From: Ancylomarina sp. DW003
Lineage (GTDB): Bacteria > Bacteroidota > Bacteroidia > Bacteroidales > Marinifilaceae
Length of the DNA stretch: 59,000 nt
Direction of reading: 5' to 3'
NCBI RefSeq assembly: GCF_029029505.1
Contig: NZ_JAKJSD010000024.1
Location: 1-59,000 of the forward strand
Shown here in pieces: positions 37,399 through 46,719 of the stretch (its first letter is position 1; each line of letters starts with the position of its first letter). Both the position numbers and the translations under genes were made by a program. A model generated the notes under the pieces. That model did not search any database, was not told the origin of the DNA, and worked only from the letters and a program-made list of their open reading frames with translations.

Positions 37399-39387
37399 TC
37401 AAAGTCGCCATTCATTGGTTTTAAAAGCACCACGGGCGTGAAGTATCCATTGACTTTGATCAAGAGGGTTTACACCTTTAAACTCTCTGCTTCTTCCTTC
37501 TCCTTCCGGACAATCTTGATAGCCTGAAAAACCAAATTTCACTTTTCCTTTTCCTCCTGTAAGGGAACTTAATCGGATATTGAAATCCATGGATGTTGCT
37601 GCCGGAACCTGACCTTCTAAATGAAACTTGCCATTGTCGAAACTGGGATTGGCAAACACCGCTCGCATTTGATTCAAATCGCCGGCAATTTTTCCAAGAA
37701 ACTCCTCTGGTGCCGATATCCTGAAGTTTAATACGGGCTCTAATAAGTTTGTGCCTGCTTCATCTAATCCTTTCATTAATCCCATCGGAGTCGCTATCAT
37801 AAAATCACCGGGGCGGGAATGCATCTCATGATCTTCACCTTCGATAAGTGTTATCTTTATATCCGTAATTCCCCAGCCTTGTATACCCTGTTCCAGCGCC
37901 TTAGGAATAGTCCGTTTTACTTCATTCTGATATTTTTGGAGCACATCATTTACGCCAATTTTCGATTCATAAATGACACCACTGCCTCTTTCACCAGGTT
38001 CAATTTTAAATCGCAAAACTGCCCAGCATGGCTTTGGCATGGTGTATCGAATATAGCCTTCTGTTTCTTTAGCAGGTGTTTCTTTATAAACAACCTTAGG
38101 TTCATCGAAACTAACTTCTATGCCAAATCGACTACGCAAAAGCATTTCCAGAATCTCCATTTGGATGGTGCCCATAATATGAAGATTCATCTCCCGATCA
38201 TCCTTAAACCATTCGAATTGTAATAAAGGATCTTCGCTGGAAAGTTCTTGTAAGGCTTCGGCCAGTTTGGCATAATCTGCTTCACTTTTAGATTTTACCC
38301 CAACAGTGAGGAGAGGGATTTGTAATGCTGTATTTTCTGGGATACCGGTTTTACTTCCTAATATATCCCCAACCTGAATTTCTGGCATACCGCTAATAAG
38401 ACCAATATCTCCAGCTTGTAAGCTTCCAATATCAACTTGTTTATTGGTGTAGATTTTTCGAATCTGTGCAACTTTTTCATCTCTGTCAGCAATTAGGTTT
38501 TTTATACTATCTCTGTTTTTCAAACTGCCTCCAAACATTCGGATATGTGCCAATCGGCCCAGAGTTTTATCATGTTCTATTTTAAATACCAAAGCTGAAG
38601 GTTCATCTTCTGATTCTGCTGATGCATTAGGAAAATAAGTCACAATAGCATCGAGTAATTCAGCCATACCTGAACCATTTTTTGCCACACCCAATAAGAT
38701 TGGATTTATTAATGATTGCTTACACAGGTTTTGAGCTTTAGAAATACAATAGTTATTTTCTAAGGTTTCACCATCCAAATATCGCTCTAAAACTTCCTCA
38801 TCGGTATTGGCTAAAGTTTCAAGAGACAGTTCTTTTAGTTCTTCTCCTAATTCGTTGATTTCATCTAGCCATAAATTCAGAATAGCAGCTTCATTACTGG
38901 CTTCTTTGCTACAGGTTTGAAGAGCAAAGCCTGGCGCTTTTAATTCCTTCTGTAAATCTTGGATAACTTGAAGAACATCGGCTCCGGAACGGTCTATTTT
39001 ATTGATGAAAATAAGGACCGGGATTTTTCTTTCGCAAAGCGCTTCGTATAAAGTATGTGTATGTGCTTGTACACCTTCTACGGCGGAAACAACAAGTATA
39101 GCTGCATCCAAAACTCGAAGTACACGTTCCACTTCTGCTGAAAAATCGACATGACCAGGTGTGTCAATTAAATTAATCTGTGTGTCTTTCCACATAAAGG
39201 AAGTACAAGCAGAACGGACGGAGATACCTCGTTCTTTTTCTATCTGAAGAGAATCGGTAATGGCACTTCCCGTATCAACACTTCCCATCTTTCGGGTAGC
39301 ACCACCCAAATAAAGTAAGTTTTCGGTTATGGTCGTTTTACCAGCATCCACATGGGCTAGCACAGCTATATTTCGTATGTTTTGCAT
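37399..39387 (-). CDS. Tet(M)-like ribosomal protection translational GTPase
   Basis: A 662-residue EF-G-like GTPase in the ribosomal-protection group. G1 is AHVDAGKTT (11-19), G3 DTPGH (75-79), G4 NKID (129-132). The C-terminal domain aligns by eye with Tet(M): PMGLMKGLDEAGTNLLEP, followed by FRISAPEEFL. A further extension of about 60 residues ends in VNPLDQSQWILHARGAF. Tet(M)-class proteins release tetracycline from the ribosome; close chromosomal relatives may have other roles. No mobile element or leader peptide is visible, so resistance should not be assumed. Confidence 0.8.
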   Translation of the reverse strand: MQNIRNIAVLAHVDAGKTTITENLLYLGGATRKMGSVDTGSAITDSLQIEKERGISVRSACTSFMWKDTQINLIDTPGHVDFSAEVERVLRVLDAAILVVSAVEGVQAHTHTLYEALCERKIPVLIFINKIDRSGADVLQVIQDLQKELKAPGFALQTCSKEASNEAAILNLWLDEINELGEELKELSLETLANTDEEVLERYLDGETLENNYCISKAQNLCKQSLINPILLGVAKNGSGMAELLDAIVTYFPNASAESEDEPSALVFKIEHDKTLGRLAHIRMFGGSLKNRDSIKNLIADRDEKVAQIRKIYTNKQVDIGSLQAGDIGLISGMPEIQVGDILGSKTGIPENTALQIPLLTVGVKSKSEADYAKLAEALQELSSEDPLLQFEWFKDDREMNLHIMGTIQMEILEMLLRSRFGIEVSFDEPKVVYKETPAKETEGYIRYTMPKPCWAVLRFKIEPGERGSGVIYESKIGVNDVLQKYQNEVKRTIPKALEQGIQGWGITDIKITLIEGEDHEMHSRPGDFMIATPMGLMKGLDEAGTNLLEPVLNFRISAPEEFLGKIAGDLNQMRAVFANPSFDNGKFHLEGQVPAATSMDFNIRLSSLTGGKGKVKFGFSGYQDCPEGEGRSREFKGVNPLDQSQWILHARGAFKTNEWRL

Positions 39388-39625
39388 GTTCTTCTAAGAT
39401 AGATTCTGAACAAATTCAGGCCATGAATATAGGGAAGTATAGTGGAGGATAAAAAGATTAACCCAATAGATTGAAGATTAAATAACCATGTGTTTTGGGT
39501 TAAAATTAATTTTGAGAATGAGGTTTGTTTAAAGTGTTATAAGAGAACAAACAAAAGCAAAAAATGAAGAAGGGTATTAGAAAAAATGAAATGCTTATAT
39601 TTGTCCTTCAAAATAAAGTAAGATT

Positions 39626-39868
39626 ATGAAATTTATATTAATTGCAATAGGGGTTTATTTCCTGATCAAATATTTATTTAGAGCTTTTTTTCCAGTTATT
39701 GTGAAGAAGACTTTTGATAAAATGCAACAGCAACAACAAAATCAACAACAGCAATACCAACAGAAACCAGAAGGTGAAGTAACTGTTGAAAAGAACACGA
39801 CAAGCAAAGACAAACACAACACAAAAGATGTAGGTGATTATGTCGATTTTGAAGAAGTTGACGAATAA
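39626..39868 (+). CDS. DUF4834 family small membrane protein
   Basis: An 80-residue protein with one N-terminal hydrophobic segment (about 2-25), a glutamine-rich stretch (about 32-48: KMQQQQQNQQQQYQQ) and an acidic end (GDYVDFEEVDE). This matches the DUF4834 family of Bacteroidota. A TATATTTG box lies at 39596-39603. Function is unknown. It precedes glyS by 92 bp on the same strand, with a separate promoter candidate for glyS. Confidence 0.85.
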   Translation: MKFILIAIGVYFLIKYLFRAFFPVIVKKTFDKMQQQQQNQQQQYQQKPEGEVTVEKNTTSKDKHNTKDVGDYVDFEEVDE

Positions 39869-39888
39869 ACAATTAAGAGAACAAATGA

Positions 39889-39920
39889 CTTGTTACTTTT
39901 AAGTTGAACGGCTACTTTTG
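39889..39920 (+). promoter_or_regulatory. Probable glyS promoter
   Basis: CTTG (39889-39892), a 20-bp spacer, and TACTTTTG (39913-39920) fit the Bacteroidota consensus with one mismatch in the upstream box. It lies 40 bp before the glyS start. Confidence 0.5.
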
Positions 39921-39960
39921 TTATCCAATTTCAGAAAAAATAAAATCTAAATAAAAAACT

Positions 39961-41514
39961 ATGGCTCAGGAAGATGTTTTCAAAAAACTGGTAGCTCATT
40001 GTAAAGAATACGGATTCGTATTTCAATCATCAGAAATTTATGATGGTTTATCTGCGGTTTACGATTACGCACAATTGGGTGTTGAACTAAAAAACAACAT
40101 TAAAAAGTATTGGTGGGATTCAATGGTAAAACTACACGAAAATGTAGTGGGTATTGATACTGCTATTTTTATGCACCCTACCATTTGGAAAGCTTCAGGT
40201 CACGTTGATGCTTTTAACGATCCATTGATTGATAATAAGGATTCGAAGAAGCGTTACAGAGCTGATGTTTTGATTGAAGACTTGATGGCTAAGTATGAGG
40301 CTAAAATGGATAAGGAAGTTGCTAAAGCGAAGAAAAAGTTTGGCGAGAGTTTCGATGAGGCTCAATTCCGTTCTACAAATCCTCGTGTGTTGGCTAACAA
40401 AGCTAAGATGGATGCTGTGCATGCTCGTTTTGTTGAAGCTTTAGATAAAAATGACTTAGAGGAGTTGAAGCAAATTATTATCGATAATGAGATTGCTTGT
40501 CCTATTTCAGGAACCAAAAACTGGACTGATGTACGTCAGTTTAACCTGATGTTCTCAACGGATATGGGTTCTACGGCAGATGGATCAAGCAAGATTTACC
40601 TTCGTCCGGAAACGGCTCAGGGTATTTTCGTAAACTACCTGAATGTTCAGAAAACAGGTCGTATGAAAATTCCTTTCGGAATTGCTCAGATTGGTAAAGC
40701 TTTCCGTAACGAGATTGTTGCTCGTCAGTTTATTTTCCGTATGCGTGAGTTTGAACAGATGGAACTTCAGTTCTTTGTTCGTCCGGGCGACGAAATGAAA
40801 TGGTTCGATAAGTGGAAAGAGACACGTATGAGCTGGCACAAAGCTTTAGGTTTTGGCGAGGATAAATACCGTTTCCACGATCACGATAAGTTGGCTCACT
40901 ATGCTAACGCAGCAACTGATGTTGAATTTAAATTCCCATTCGGATTTAAAGAAGTTGAGGGTATTCACTCTCGTACTGACTTCGATTTGAAACAGCATCA
41001 GGAGTTCTCTGGTAAGAAAATTCAATATTTCGATCCTGAATTGAATAAGAGCTACGTGCCTTATGTGGTTGAAACATCAATTGGTGTTGACCGTATGTTC
41101 CTTCAGATTATGTCTGAGGCATATCAGGAAGAGAAAGTTGAGAAGGAGAATGGTAAAGTTGACGAGCGTGTGGTATTGAAATTGCCACCAGCACTAGCAC
41201 CGGTTAAATTGTGTGTTATGCCATTGGTTAAGAAAGATGGTTTACCAGAAAAAGCTCGTGAGATTATCAACGATCTTAAGTTCGATTTCAATTGCCAATA
41301 CGATGAGAAAGACTCTATTGGTAAGCGTTACCGTCGTCAGGATGCTATTGGTACACCTTTCTGTGTAACTTTAGATCACCAGTCGTTGGAAGATAATACG
41401 GTTACTATTCGTCACCGCGATACAATGAATCAGGAGCGCGTTGAAATTTCGAAACTTTACGATATTTTAAAGTCTGAGGTAAGTATGAAAAATCTGTTCA
41501 AAAAGATTAAATAA
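39961..41514 (+). CDS. glyS: Glycyl-tRNA synthetase (alpha2 type)
   Basis: Class II synthetase that charges tRNA-Gly; 517 residues, the single-chain dimeric type also used by archaea and eukaryotes. The N-terminal catalytic start SEIYDGLSAVYDYAQLGVELKNNIK, motif 2 region RPETAQGIFVNYLN (about 215-228) and FRNEI, and motif 3 GVDRMFLQ (about 375) are clear. The C-terminal anticodon-binding domain (about 410-510) has the phrase YDEKDSIGKRYRRQDAIGTPFC. It is followed by its own terminator. Confidence 0.96.
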   Translation: MAQEDVFKKLVAHCKEYGFVFQSSEIYDGLSAVYDYAQLGVELKNNIKKYWWDSMVKLHENVVGIDTAIFMHPTIWKASGHVDAFNDPLIDNKDSKKRYRADVLIEDLMAKYEAKMDKEVAKAKKKFGESFDEAQFRSTNPRVLANKAKMDAVHARFVEALDKNDLEELKQIIIDNEIACPISGTKNWTDVRQFNLMFSTDMGSTADGSSKIYLRPETAQGIFVNYLNVQKTGRMKIPFGIAQIGKAFRNEIVARQFIFRMREFEQMELQFFVRPGDEMKWFDKWKETRMSWHKALGFGEDKYRFHDHDKLAHYANAATDVEFKFPFGFKEVEGIHSRTDFDLKQHQEFSGKKIQYFDPELNKSYVPYVVETSIGVDRMFLQIMSEAYQEEKVEKENGKVDERVVLKLPPALAPVKLCVMPLVKKDGLPEKAREIINDLKFDFNCQYDEKDSIGKRYRRQDAIGTPFCVTLDHQSLEDNTVTIRHRDTMNQERVEISKLYDILKSEVSMKNLFKKIK

Positions 41515-41539
41515 GCCTTATACCTTTTAGAATACAGAA

Positions 41540-41562
41540 AGAGGTGTCCATTGGGCACCTCT
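41540..41562 (+). terminator. Terminator of glyS
   Basis: A 10-bp stem (41540-41549 with 41553-41562, one G-T pair) with a 3-nt loop lies shortly after the stop codon. A weak T-run follows. Confidence 0.6.
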
Positions 41563-41576
41563 CTTGTATTTGTATT

Positions 41577-41767
41577 TAGTTGAAGCCCTTCAGGCTTCTG
41601 TTTAGTTTTACCTATTGTGTCTACAGGTTTCATCTGAGGTTATAGGGGTTTAATCCCTTCGGGATTTTGCATGATAAACCACGAAGTGGTTTAATCGAAT
41701 TAGGCATGGATGCAATCCATGCTTAATTCGGCAATGTATTAATGAACTCTGAAGAAGTTCAACTAGA
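41577..41767. repeat. Array of REP-like hairpins abutting the transposase
   Basis: At least five short palindromes lie in about 190 bp. GAAGCC-CTTCA-GGCTTC is at 41582-41598, and AATCCC-TTC-GGGATT at 41652-41666. TAAACCAC-GAA-GTGGTTTA is at 41675-41693. A stem of about 17 bp with loop GCA is at 41695-41731, and TGAACT...AGTTCA at 41743-41761. The two ends share TAGTTGAA-NNN-CTTCAG in inverted orientation, and the inner TTC-loop hairpins are also inverted relative to each other. The array is therefore a diverged inverted arrangement of about 90 bp per half. Compensatory stem differences suggest that structure is what is conserved. Confidence 0.75.
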
Positions 41768-42209
41768 TCAAATATTCTTCATCATATTCGATACCATGTT
41801 TTTTAAGAAGTTTGATGTATTCTCCTCTAAAGTCTAATTTCTTATGGTGTGCCACTTGATTGTTGACGTAGTTGACCAGATTGTTTTTTGCAGATATGTC
41901 ATAGGTAAATGCACCATATCCATTTTGCCAACCAGAAAAATTGGGAAATAGCTGTTCAGATTTGATATAAGAAGAGCTTACAAGCTTAATGTCTTTCACT
42001 AAACTTGATAATGCAATACTTGGATGAATGTGTGTGATAATATGAATATGATCTTCGACACCACCAATACGATATAGATGGCAATTTTTGTTCTTTAATA
42101 TGCCCCAGATAAAATGGTAGAGTTTTTCGATTTTCTCTAGCTCCAATGTTTTTTCCCGGTGTTTTGTAGAGAATACAATCTGATAAAGTATCTGTGTATA
42201 TGTACTCAT
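41763..42209 (-). CDS. REP-associated tyrosine transposase (Y1, IS200/IS605-like)
   Basis: A 148-residue single-strand transposase of the Y1 HUH group. The HUH pair is H54-I-H56 in EDHIHII. The catalytic tyrosine is Tyr114 in LVNYVNNQ, with Gln118 following in the helix. Length fits the short RAYT/IS200 class. It carries no accessory tnpB. Its stop codon TAG is part of the first hairpin unit of the adjoining array, so gene and hairpins were probably formed or moved together. It is likely immobile or very slowly mobile, as most RAYTs are domesticated; this last point is family knowledge. Confidence 0.88.
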   Translation of the reverse strand: MSTYTQILYQIVFSTKHREKTLELEKIEKLYHFIWGILKNKNCHLYRIGGVEDHIHIITHIHPSIALSSLVKDIKLVSSSYIKSEQLFPNFSGWQNGYGAFTYDISAKNNLVNYVNNQVAHHKKLDFRGEYIKLLKKHGIEYDEEYLI

Positions 42210-42406
42210 GGCTTTAATTTAGTAGGATTGACTTTATAAATTTACAAATAAAGCTAGTAAATACCTTGTTATGATAGATGTTAGCCAGACTTAAGTTGAA
42301 GTGTAGGGAAGTTCCCCATTGTAAATAGAAGCAGATTGATATCTTTGTAATCTTGAAAGTTCTGGACAAACTTTTAAGCTTGTAATTCAACCTATTAACA
42401 CTAATT

Positions 42407-43945
42407 ATGGAAAAAAAACTGACTAAGAAACGAAGCTGGACAGATCGTTTCCTAAATGTAACAGAGAAATTTGGGAATGCACTTCCGCACCCCGCAACCC
42501 TATTTGCAATATTTGCTGTATTGGCAATTTTATTATCAGGTCTGGCTTCTCTTTTTGGATGGCAGGCAGTTCATCCTGGTACCAAGGAGACTATCGAGGT
42601 CGTTAACCTTCTGTCTGTAGATGGCTTGCACCGTATTCTTATCGAGATGGTTGATAATTTTACTGGCTTTGCACCTTTGGGGATTGTGATGGTAGCCATG
42701 TTGGGTATTGGTATCGCTGAGAGTAGTGGTTTGATTGGAACACTGATTCGTAAACTCGTTTTATCAGCACCTAAAAAGATGTTGACTTTTGTACTTGTAC
42801 TTGCAGGTATCTTGTCGAATACAGCATCCGATGTGGGATATGTTCTGTTAATTCCTTTGGCAGGGATTATTTTCGTTGCAGTCGATCGTCATCCAATTGC
42901 GGGTATGGCAGCCGCCTTTGCTGGTGTATCAGGTGGATTTTCAGCAAACCTTATTCTAGGAACTATCGATCCATTATTAGCAGGCCTTTCTCAGGAAGCG
43001 GCTCGAATTGTTGATCCAACAGCAGTTGTAAACCCAACAGCAAACTATTATTTTATGGTGGTTTCAACCTTCGTTATTGCTACGGTTGGTACGCTGGTCA
43101 CCGAAAAAGTGATAGAACCTCGCTTGGGTGTCTATAAGGATGCAGCCGAGCATAAGGAAGAAATCCATGATTTAAATGACTTGGAGCGACGAGGTTTACG
43201 TTGGGCTTTATATGTAGTGCTTTTCCTTACAGCAATTACTGTTTGGGGTTTATACCCTGAAAATGGCTTCTTTAGAGGAGAAGATGGTGGTTTCCTAACC
43301 TCACCACTGATAAAAGGTGTTGTAGCACTCTTGTTTTTAGGTGCTGGAGGTTGTGGTATAGCTTATGGTTTTGGAGCAAAAGTATTCAAGTCGGATGCTG
43401 ATATCATGAAGGGTATGGGTAAGTCCATGGAAACGCTTGCCGGATACTATGTCCTTGTTTTCTTCGCAGCACAATTTGTGGCTTACTTCAAATGGTCGAA
43501 TCTTGGTGTTATTATGGCTATTAAAGGGGCAGGAGCGCTTATGGCTGCCGAAATTGGAATGATACCATTAATGATTCTTTTTGTGCTTTTATCGGCGCTT
43601 ATTAATATGCTTATGGGCTCGGCTTCGGCTAAGTGGGCCATTATGGCACCTATCTTTATTCCGATGTTTATGTTGATGGGCTACTCGCCGGAATTATCGC
43701 AGGTCGTTTATCGTATTGGTGATTCTGTAACCAATGTCATTTCTCCTATGATGAGTTTCTTTGCACTGATTATTGCTTACGTTCAGAAATACGATAAGAA
43801 ATCGGGTATTGGTACCATTATAGCCACCATGTTACCTTATTCTGTGGCATTCTTCCTGGTTTGGGTCATATTACTGATGGGATGGATCACTTTAGGCTTA
43901 CCATTAGGACCAGGAGCTGGCTTGGAATATACCATGCCTAACTAG
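42407..43945 (+). CDS. AbgT family transporter
   Basis: A 512-residue inner-membrane transporter of the AbgT family, with about 11-12 helices. E. coli AbgT takes up p-aminobenzoyl-glutamate, while other members export sulfonamides. Typical phrases are [14 protein letters not shown] at the start and [35 protein letters not shown] and [18 protein letters not shown] later. A TATCTTTG box lies near 42338. Substrate and direction cannot be told. It is monocistronic with a strong downstream terminator. Confidence 0.92.
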   Translation: MEKKLTKKRSWTDRFLNVTEKFGNALPHPATLFAIFAVLAILLSGLASLFGWQAVHPGTKETIEVVNLLSVDGLHRILIEMVDNFTGFAPLGIVMVAMLGIGIAESSGLIGTLIRKLVLSAPKKMLTFVLVLAGILSNTASDVGYVLLIPLAGIIFVAVDRHPIAGMAAAFAGVSGGFSANLILGTIDPLLAGLSQEAARIVDPTAVVNPTANYYFMVVSTFVIATVGTLVTEKVIEPRLGVYKDAAEHKEEIHDLNDLERRGLRWALYVVLFLTAITVWGLYPENGFFRGEDGGFLTSPLIKGVVALLFLGAGGCGIAYGFGAKVFKSDADIMKGMGKSMETLAGYYVLVFFAAQFVAYFKWSNLGVIMAIKGAGALMAAEIGMIPLMILFVLLSALINMLMGSASAKWAIMAPIFIPMFMLMGYSPELSQVVYRIGDSVTNVISPMMSFFALIIAYVQKYDKKSGIGTIIATMLPYSVAFFLVWVILLMGWITLGLPLGPGAGLEYTMPN

Positions 43946-44001
43946 AAATGATATAAAAGTGAATTTAATTTCACCTTAAAGATAAATTATAGAATAATGA
44001 G

Positions 44002-44047
44002 AGTCAGAGAAGTACCTGTAAGGGTCTATTTCTCTGACTTTTTTTTC
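44002..44047 (+). terminator. Terminator of AbgT gene
   Basis: AGTCAGAGAA (44002-44011) pairs perfectly with TTCTCTGACT (44030-44039) across an 18-nt loop, followed by eight T. Confidence 0.85.
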
Positions 44048-44068
44048 TTAAAAAAAGCTTGTTTTTGT

Positions 44069-44099
44069 TTTGCAGGAATGAAACATTTCCATACATTTG
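44069..44099 (+). promoter_or_regulatory. Promoter of tRNA-Leu
   Basis: TTTG at 44069-44072, a 19-bp spacer, and TACATTTG at 44092-44099 match the consensus. It resembles the tRNA-Gln promoters. Confidence 0.75.
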
Positions 44100-44118
44100 C
44101 ATCGCAATCAAAAGCAAT

Positions 44119-44200
44119 GCCCAGGTGGCGGAATTGGTAGACGCGCTGGTCTCAAACACCAGTGGGGCAACCCGTGCCGGTTCGATCCCGGCCCTGGGTA
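44119..44200 (+). tRNA. tRNA-Leu (CAA)
   Basis: An 82-nt class II tRNA. The acceptor stem GCCCAGG (44119-44125) pairs with CCTGGGT (44193-44199). The anticodon arm is CTGGT-CTCAAAC-ACCAG, giving anticodon CAA. A long variable arm and GGTTCGATCCC T-arm are present. The genome continues CC G, so CCA is not encoded. Confidence 0.95.
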
Positions 44201-44207
44201 CCGCAAG

Positions 44208-44239
44208 AATCCTCTTGAGAAATCAAGAGGATTTTTTTA
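44208..44239 (+). terminator. Terminator of tRNA-Leu
   Basis: A perfect 11-bp stem (44208-44218 with 44223-44233) is closed by a GAAA tetraloop and followed by a T-run. It overlaps the end of the convergent acyltransferase gene. Confidence 0.9.
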
Positions 44240-45382
44240 TGCCTTAACTTGATTTGGTATTAAAATTTTCTTTTTCGCTTTCCTTCGTTTTGTCCATTTA
44301 ATTATAGCTTGTTCAAAATAAGTGAATGAAAGGTGAGCCAGCCCAATGCTAAGACCAAATACCATCAGATAAAAACAGGAGATATAGAGACCAAAATTCT
44401 CTAAGAGGAAACCCGTTTTACTGAAGAAGAAAGATACCAAATAGATCACAAACATATGGATCATATAAATACCATAGGTTCTTTGTCCAATCCAATCGAA
44501 AAATGGATTATCCAGCTTAATGATATTGCGAGGATTGGCTGCCACATTAATAATTAACCATCCGTAAAGTAAGGACAGAGGCAGGGTGATGGTGCTCTTT
44601 ATTAATTTACTATCGGTATTGAAGCCATACCATCCAACTAGTGATAAGAACAAGAAGGCTTGTATCCATTTGTTAGAGAATATCCATAAGCTTAAAAGTT
44701 TTTCCTTTTTGTAATAAAGGTAGTAGCCTAAGAGTGCTCCAATGGACATAAAATGCAGTCGCATTGTGTGCACAAATGCTTGCATTTCCTGGCTTAAACC
44801 GAATAAATTGTAGGCATTTCCAATACTAACAAAAACGGATAGAATTGTTGTTATAACCAGAAAAGGGACAAGGTATTTAAAACGGTATTTCATGAAAGGT
44901 ATCAAAACCCAATAGAATTGCTCTTGTGCGCCTATTGACCAAGAGACGTGTAAGGCACCACCAACGTGATGCATGGAATTCATCAGGTTAGGTAAAAAAA
45001 ACAGATAGAGTACTAAGGCCAGACTAAGTTTATAATCGGTATGAGATTCGATGCCAATAAAAGGGATAATTACCCAATAAAAGAGCAAACCAAAGGCAAT
45101 GACCAGATAATAGACCGGAGCTAATCTGTAAAAGCGATTGCTGAAGAATTTACGCATATTTATATCACCACTTTTCTCATATTCACCAATGCGGATATAG
45201 GTGATTAGAAAACCACTAAGCGTAAAAAAGAAGGAAACGGCACCCTTATATAAAAATGCCATATCGGGTAAGCGGGGCAAATCCATAAGGGTTTGATTAT
45301 TTTGAGTGTGCATGGCAATAATAAAAAATGCCGCCATAAATCTCAATGTGTTGAGTCCGTATAAATAGTTGGTATTTTTCAT
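44237..45382 (-). CDS. Acyltransferase 3 family membrane protein (OafA-like)
   Basis: A 381-residue integral membrane acyltransferase with about 10 helices, of the family that acetylates or succinylates surface polysaccharides. The start YLYGLNTLRFMAAFFIIAMHT carries the family R and H residues. The gene overlaps the upstream ligase gene by 4 bp (ATGA), so they are translationally coupled and probably modify the same polymer. It lies in the EPS locus, separate from the export genes by the signalling block. Acyl donor and sugar target are unknown. Confidence 0.88.
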   Translation of the reverse strand: MKNTNYLYGLNTLRFMAAFFIIAMHTQNNQTLMDLPRLPDMAFLYKGAVSFFFTLSGFLITYIRIGEYEKSGDINMRKFFSNRFYRLAPVYYLVIAFGLLFYWVIIPFIGIESHTDYKLSLALVLYLFFLPNLMNSMHHVGGALHVSWSIGAQEQFYWVLIPFMKYRFKYLVPFLVITTILSVFVSIGNAYNLFGLSQEMQAFVHTMRLHFMSIGALLGYYLYYKKEKLLSLWIFSNKWIQAFLFLSLVGWYGFNTDSKLIKSTITLPLSLLYGWLIINVAANPRNIIKLDNPFFDWIGQRTYGIYMIHMFVIYLVSFFFSKTGFLLENFGLYISCFYLMVFGLSIGLAHLSFTYFEQAIIKWTKRRKAKKKILIPNQVKA

Positions 45383-46686
45383 TTGGTTTTGTATTGCTTA
45401 AAAAAGAGATTGACTTTTATTTTTTCTTGTTGACTGAGTTTGGGGTTATAGTGCTGTACCACTACGAATATTAGAAACTGATAAAAAAAGATGGCATAAT
45501 TGGTTTGTCCGAAAATTCCAAATTCTGTAACTGAATTGATGAGAAGCGGAATGATCATGGCAAGAAAAAAAGCTTTTAGATCTTTGTTTTTTGATTTTAT
45601 GACGCCTCTAAACAGGATCGTCATTTGTAGGATGACGAGTAAAAATCCGATGAAACCTAAATTCAACAGAACTTGCAAAAAGGTGTTGTGGGTCATATTC
45701 CCGGAATAAGCAGTAAGACTAATAAACCTGTTCGTATAAGATATCCTTTGGAAACCAAATCCCAGAAAGGGTTCTTTTACGATGCCTTCTTGTAATAAGG
45801 CTGTCCAAAACGGAATTCGCCCGGTCATACTAAAAACTTCATCGATATTACCAGCTTTAAATATGACGTACTGCAGAATAAAAGGAATAGCAATACCTGC
45901 TAATACAAAAGCAACAATCTTGATTTTTAGACTTGCCCGGTTCTTTAGAATAAGCATAGCTATAATTAAAAAACCAATAACCGACGAGCGGGATGTGGTT
46001 AGGAATAAGGTGAGTAAGGAAATAGAAAACCAGAAGAATAGTTGAGCCTTCTTTTTGCTTTTTAATAACTCCAGTAAAGCCAAACTTGCTCCCATTGATG
46101 CTAACATACCCAGTTCGTTTGGGTTCATTAAATAGCCTCCAAGACGTGTTTCACTTCCCCCTCGCATGGAACGATAAAACACATCGGGAGCTATCAATGA
46201 CCCAATGAGGAGAATCAAACAGGTCATTCCCATTACCTGAGCAGATATTTTGCTCAGGTTTATGGCATATTCCTGATAAAAGAAATTGTGTTGAAGAATG
46301 AGTTTATAATAGTAATAAACGAAAATAAGGCTCTGAATTGTCATATTCCATTGCAATATAGAATAGGAAACTTTAGCAGAACGCACAAGTCCTTCGGTGA
46401 TCCACATAAATGAGGCAAAAGACAAAAGAAGATAGCCCAGATATAACCAGAGAGCTAAACTTTCTTTATAGGAGTATGAGGCAACCATGCCCTTTTTTAG
46501 ATTGAATTGGTAGAGAAGGAAACACCAAATTAAAGCTACAAAGCGAAAACCAATTTTATACACCTGTGTAATAGCAGCACTTTCTGAAATAGAAAAATAA
46601 CTGGCTATCATCATAAAAAGAAGGATTTTGATGACAGATAGGTTCTTTTTAGCCAGGGGCTTTATGTCTTGATTGTATCTTCTCAT
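45379..46686 (-). CDS. O-antigen ligase / polysaccharide polymerase (Wzy_C family)
   Basis: A 435-residue multispanning protein of the O-antigen ligase (Wzy_C) family, which joins polysaccharides to lipid A or polymerises repeat units. Helices run along the whole length, with a long central loop (about residues 183-206: YRSMRGGSETRLGGYLMNPNELG) typical of this family. I chose the ATG at 46686. An ATG 15 codons upstream overlaps a predicted -24 element and would be too close to the promoter. It is upstream of and coupled to the acyltransferase. Whether it is ligase or polymerase cannot be told from sequence. Confidence 0.83.
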   Translation of the reverse strand: MRRYNQDIKPLAKKNLSVIKILLFMMIASYFSISESAAITQVYKIGFRFVALIWCFLLYQFNLKKGMVASYSYKESLALWLYLGYLLLSFASFMWITEGLVRSAKVSYSILQWNMTIQSLIFVYYYYKLILQHNFFYQEYAINLSKISAQVMGMTCLILLIGSLIAPDVFYRSMRGGSETRLGGYLMNPNELGMLASMGASLALLELLKSKKKAQLFFWFSISLLTLFLTTSRSSVIGFLIIAMLILKNRASLKIKIVAFVLAGIAIPFILQYVIFKAGNIDEVFSMTGRIPFWTALLQEGIVKEPFLGFGFQRISYTNRFISLTAYSGNMTHNTFLQVLLNLGFIGFLLVILQMTILFRGVIKSKNKDLKAFFLAMIIPLLINSVTEFGIFGQTNYAIFFYQFLIFVVVQHYNPKLSQQEKIKVNLFFKQYKTK

Positions 46687-46719
46687 TGTATTGCTTTGAT
46701 GAATTCTATAGCAATAGCA

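Noticed and set aside
37399-39387. Acquired tetracycline resistance gene on a mobile element
   Set aside because: No integrase, IS, leader peptide or composition change surrounds it, and the C-terminal extension differs from Tet(M)/Tet(Q).
41610-41645. A further hairpin in the array (ACCT...AGGT and CTAT...ATAG)
   Set aside because: Pairing is only four bases with mismatches; it may be a decayed unit but cannot be supported alone.
44079-44091. Palindrome near GGAATGAAACATTTCC before tRNA-Leu as another regulator site
   Set aside because: It contains TGAAAC but not the GTTTCA-N3-TGAAAC arrangement, and it lies inside the spacer of a standard tRNA promoter.
44059-44247. Short open frame of 62 codons over the tRNA-Leu gene
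   Set aside because: It reads through the tRNA and its terminator and has no protein-like features.
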